From NCBI GenBank assembly GCA_003427395.1, contig BFEA01000551.1:967094-999481 (forward strand): a stretch of 32,388 bases of DNA, read 5' to 3'. Made by a program: the position numbers and the translations under genes. This document shows positions 29,836 through 32,388 of this stretch, piece after piece. Origin of the DNA: Chara braunii (lineage: Eukaryota > Streptophyta > Charophyceae > Charales > Characeae). Each line of letters begins with the position of its first letter. Positions within the stretch are counted from its first letter, which is position 1. Below the pieces are notes generated by a model. It saw only the letters and a program-made list of their open reading frames with translations, was not told the DNA's origin and searched no databases.

Positions 29836-31272
29836 GAATCGTCAGTTCAGTTTCGATTTATGGTCTGTCAATTGCAATCATCGGGTTCAATACGCGTAGC
29901 CCCAAGTTCCATTCAAGTCTAAAATATGGTGATTTTAACATGAAATTTAAAGCTGCGAGTACCAATTTAAAATACAATGTCCTATTTTAACGAATTGGTG
30001 AGATCTTCTTATAGGATTTAGAGAAAGTTCCAGGTTCGGGAAGGTAGTGATAGGATAAGTATTGGTGAGGTTTGGTAATAATCAAGGAAGATCGAAGGTA
30101 GTAAATAAGTAGAGCGAGGTGAGGTCTGAAGTGCCTTACCTATAGTCGAGGTGCAAAGCGTTCTAGAGTTCACACAGATGGAGGGGAATCCGCCAGGCTG
30201 ACTCGAGATAAGGTAGTAATCATAAGAGGTGAGTAATAAGTAAGTAGGGGTGTGTGGATGGGCGGAGCGGTGTTACCTTTTCGGCTTCTGCTGTTCTCTT
30301 CTTCTAATACTGCTTCCAGGCTTCTAACTGACATTCACAGGCTGAGGCACCTTCCAGCTGCATGCGATCCCAGAGGTTGTGGAAAACGCAATTTTCCGCA
30401 CAAAAGAAGGAGGGGCCACCGTAAGCGCAGTACTTTTCCATGAGTTCTTGGAATCTGCACCAAGCTCCTCCTGAGGCCATGTCCCTTAGCAATGAGTAAG
30501 ATGCTACGCTAAGGAGTCCAACCTACACAGGGTTGCTGAGTGAAGAAGGCGAGGGAGATTTGTAGCTATGGTGGGAGACCGTAAAGATGTGAGAGTAAGA
30601 TGCTCTCTTCTTTGTTTCTCGAGCAGTTGAAAATGCAGCTTAGTCACGAGACAGTGCGGTGAGAGTGAGTCTAAACTCTACTTGCTGCTGGCAGAAGGCT
30701 GGGTCGATCACGAGAATAATTTCCTGGTGTGTGCGTTACCGAAAAACTCTCATAAGCATGTGCTATGGGGCGATTTCAAGACGTGCGCACTGTAGTCGGT
30801 CGCTAGGTTAGAGGACGCGTGGTGACATGAAGAAAGATGAGCGAGCGTGCTCCTTGGTCGGTAATGCAGGTTTCCTGGCCTAGTCTAGATTACCACCTTG
30901 ACTGACGGTAGGGATAGTAACATGAAGGAAAGGTCGGAAAGGGGAAGGGCTTGCCTCTTAATCTGGAGGGAGTAATAGATCAAGCACAGTTTAGGTTCTA
31001 ATAATCTTGCAGGTATGGCGTCATAGTGAGAGAATACAGCGATGAGTAATGGTAGCCTATCGTGAGACTGGCCTTAAAAGTGGGGAAAGCAAGTAGATAT
31101 TCCCAGTTTTACTAAAGAAAGAGTCTGTAATGGAAGGATAGATTTACCTAGAATAAGCAGCTGCCTATCGCAGGGCGGGAGGAATTTCCACTTACCTTGT
31201 TTGGGGTTACTGGATATTTTACCGTACGTGTAGCGAGCATTGAGACTGACCCAATCGTTCGTCTTGCTGCAG
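29836..31272. other. Long noncoding stretch with one weak exon candidate
   Basis: AT-rich to mixed sequence, many AGGTAGTAA/GTAAGTAG-like short words (29,960-30,240). The only coding hint is on the minus strand at 30304-30492, giving 62 Cys- and Trp-containing residues (MASGGAWCRFQELMEKY, then CENCVFHNLW-like sequence with EGASACECQLEAWKQY) and bounded upstream by TTGCTAAG, a possible acceptor. No family recognised. Confidence 0.3.
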
Positions 31273-31673
31273 GTACCAGGAATGGAGGGCCGCCGAACGG
31301 GTACGGGAGAAATCACCAAAGGACAAAAGACAGCTTTGGGAAACGCCAAGGCAGAAAATAACCAGACACAGCGGAGTCCCTGCGAGTCCAAGCAGGCTTG
31401 AGGAAAAAGAGGCTGCAATAGGCCCCCTTCCAAACCAGCATATCTGGTCCGACCCTCTTTGGGGTTAAATTGCTGGACCCTGTATTCAACTGTAATGATA
31501 TGATGCAGGGCTCTGGGGCTCTTTACGGGCCGATGCCTTCCTCTATTCTTCCAGCCGAGCCACTGGTTCATAATACTTGCTGCATTACCACTACATCTGA
31601 TCCGACTGCCTGTCTAGAAACAATGCCCGGAGAACAGGTACCGGGCAGCTGGCTAGAGAGCCTGAGCAAATGA
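31273..31673 (+). other. Two weak exon candidates
   Basis: After TCTTGCTGCAG (possible acceptor ending 31272) a frame reads YQEWRAAERVREKSPKDKRQ then LWETPRQKITRHSGVPASPS and LEEKEAAIGPLPNQHIW, stopping at 31465-31467. A second stretch after GATATGATGCAG (31507) reads through SSILPAEPLVHNTCC and PGEQVPGSWLESLSK to a stop at 31671. The frames differ, so an intron would be needed; no good donor was seen. Low confidence. Confidence 0.2.
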
Positions 31674-31832
31674 CAGAGCCCCTCCTGGACCGAAAACTTG
31701 CGCCACCCTTATAGATCCCTTTTTCAAAAATGACGAAAATGCGGTCAGGCTATACACCCCCCCTTTTTGACATGCACGTAACTCGCAGGCTAACTGCTTC
31801 CTTCCAATAGTAGGCGGGTCACCTCCTATGTG

Positions 31833-32100
31833 TCCTTTCAACGGGCAACGAGAATTTTTCAACTCCGTTGTACCCGTTGTACCCCCCAGGGGGCGCCGCT
31901 GAATCCCCGTTGAACGGAACAACGGGGCTTTCCGTTGAAACCCGAACAACGGGTCGGTCGCAAACGGCCGCGGACACACGCCCAAGCCCGGGGGGGAGAA
32001 AAAATCAGGAACCCCCCCCGTTGTACCCCCGTTGAACGCCCGATGAATACATTCAACAACGTTGAATCCCCGTTGAATATCCGTTGAATGCCAGCGGGCT
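31833..32100. repeat. CGTTGAA/CCCGTTG short-word cluster
   Basis: CGTTG followed by AA or TA occurs at about 31865, 31874, 31909, 31932, 32018, 32029, 32060, 32070 and 32081, mostly as CCCCGTTGAA. The complement CAACGGG occurs at 31836, 31919 and 31947. The closest set is AACGTTGAATCCCCGTTGAA then TATCCGTTGAATG at 32058-32090. Not a strict tandem array. Confidence 0.75.
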
Positions 32101-32388
32101 CCTCGTAACGGGCGATCAACTCGACGTGGGCTCGGGGCTGCGGACACAACGCAGTGCAAGCTGGCGACAAAAAAAAAAAAAATGCTAAAAAAAGGGCCCT
32201 GTCTGATGGCTTGGACCCCGAAACCCCACCGCAAGCCCCCACCACTTTGCAGCCCCTACCCCTGCAAACACACCCCATAACCCAGGACGCGTAGGGACCG
32301 ACACGGTGACACCCCTGCTCTCCCAAACTGCCGAAAAACCCCCACGCACCCTCCACGTACCACCGCCAACCCCCAAGCGGCCATGCCC
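32101..32388. other. Terminal C-rich noncoding sequence with short poly-A
   Basis: A poly-A run at 32168-32181 and C/CA-rich DNA to the window end. ORFs on the minus strand here are products of that bias. Nothing recognised. Confidence 0.4.

Noticed and set aside
31653-32234. 193-codon minus ORF with a signal-peptide-like start
   Set aside because: The hydrophobic segment (FFSIFFFFVASL) comes from the poly-A run on the plus strand, and the remainder is the CGTTGAA word cluster in translation.

Overview
The window looks like eukaryotic nuclear DNA, probably from a large, repeat-rich plant or algal genome. It has degenerate satellites, long pyrimidine tracts, a 600-base N run (17921-18520), plausible GT splice donors and only broken transposon-type coding regions. 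There are no operons or bacterial gene spacing. Several protein fragments (the ParB-like/'AGQHN' protein and its methyltransferase-like downstream part) resemble, from memory, families amplified in charophyte algae such as Chara. That assignment is an inference and was not tested.

Layout. 1-3.1 kb: AT-rich noncoding DNA with a short repeated motif (160-824), poly-T tracts and an ~83-bp tandem repeat (2390-2785). 3.5-4.0 kb: a repeat pair, one copy of which has become a 78-bp-arm foldback. 4.3-4.9 kb (minus): a C-terminal Ulp1/C48 cysteine-protease domain with all four catalytic-site residues. 5.4-6.8 kb: a composite of direct and inverted repeats next to a possible first exon (5891-6338). 6.9-12.0 kb (minus): one long decayed gene, broken by five in-frame stops and at least three frameshifts, with a ParB-like GQHN motif and a methyltransferase-like segment. 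12.0-16.0 kb: dense 22-bp palindromic elements and an unrecognised 363-codon ORF (13575-14666, minus). 16-20 kb: degenerate simple and direct repeats around the assembly gap. 20.4-24.6 kb: a long-period satellite (655 bp in its two best copies). 25.7-28.7 kb (plus): a decayed transposase-like gene with an RNase H-like D-D-D core, here likened to the DUF7869 group. 28.7-32.4 kb: AT-rich DNA with ~130-bp repeats, a near-perfect hairpin, weak exon candidates and a CGTTGAA-rich terminal block.

The most unusual signal is a family of about 43 copies of a 22-bp imperfect palindrome (left arm AAGTTCGGAT, right arm GGCGGACTT) spread from 3.5 to 25.4 kb, in both orientations and in blocks of shared orientation. 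It sits in satellites, intergenic DNA and long inverted repeats. In the 3' part of the ParB-like relic it occurs five times in one reading phase, encoding a K-S-A-G-I-R-T-S-like octapeptide each time. This recalls the palindromic elements that insert in-frame in Rickettsia genes, but here in what appears to be a eukaryotic genome.

No intact, clearly functional host gene could be established. All recognised coding regions look like mobile-element remnants.
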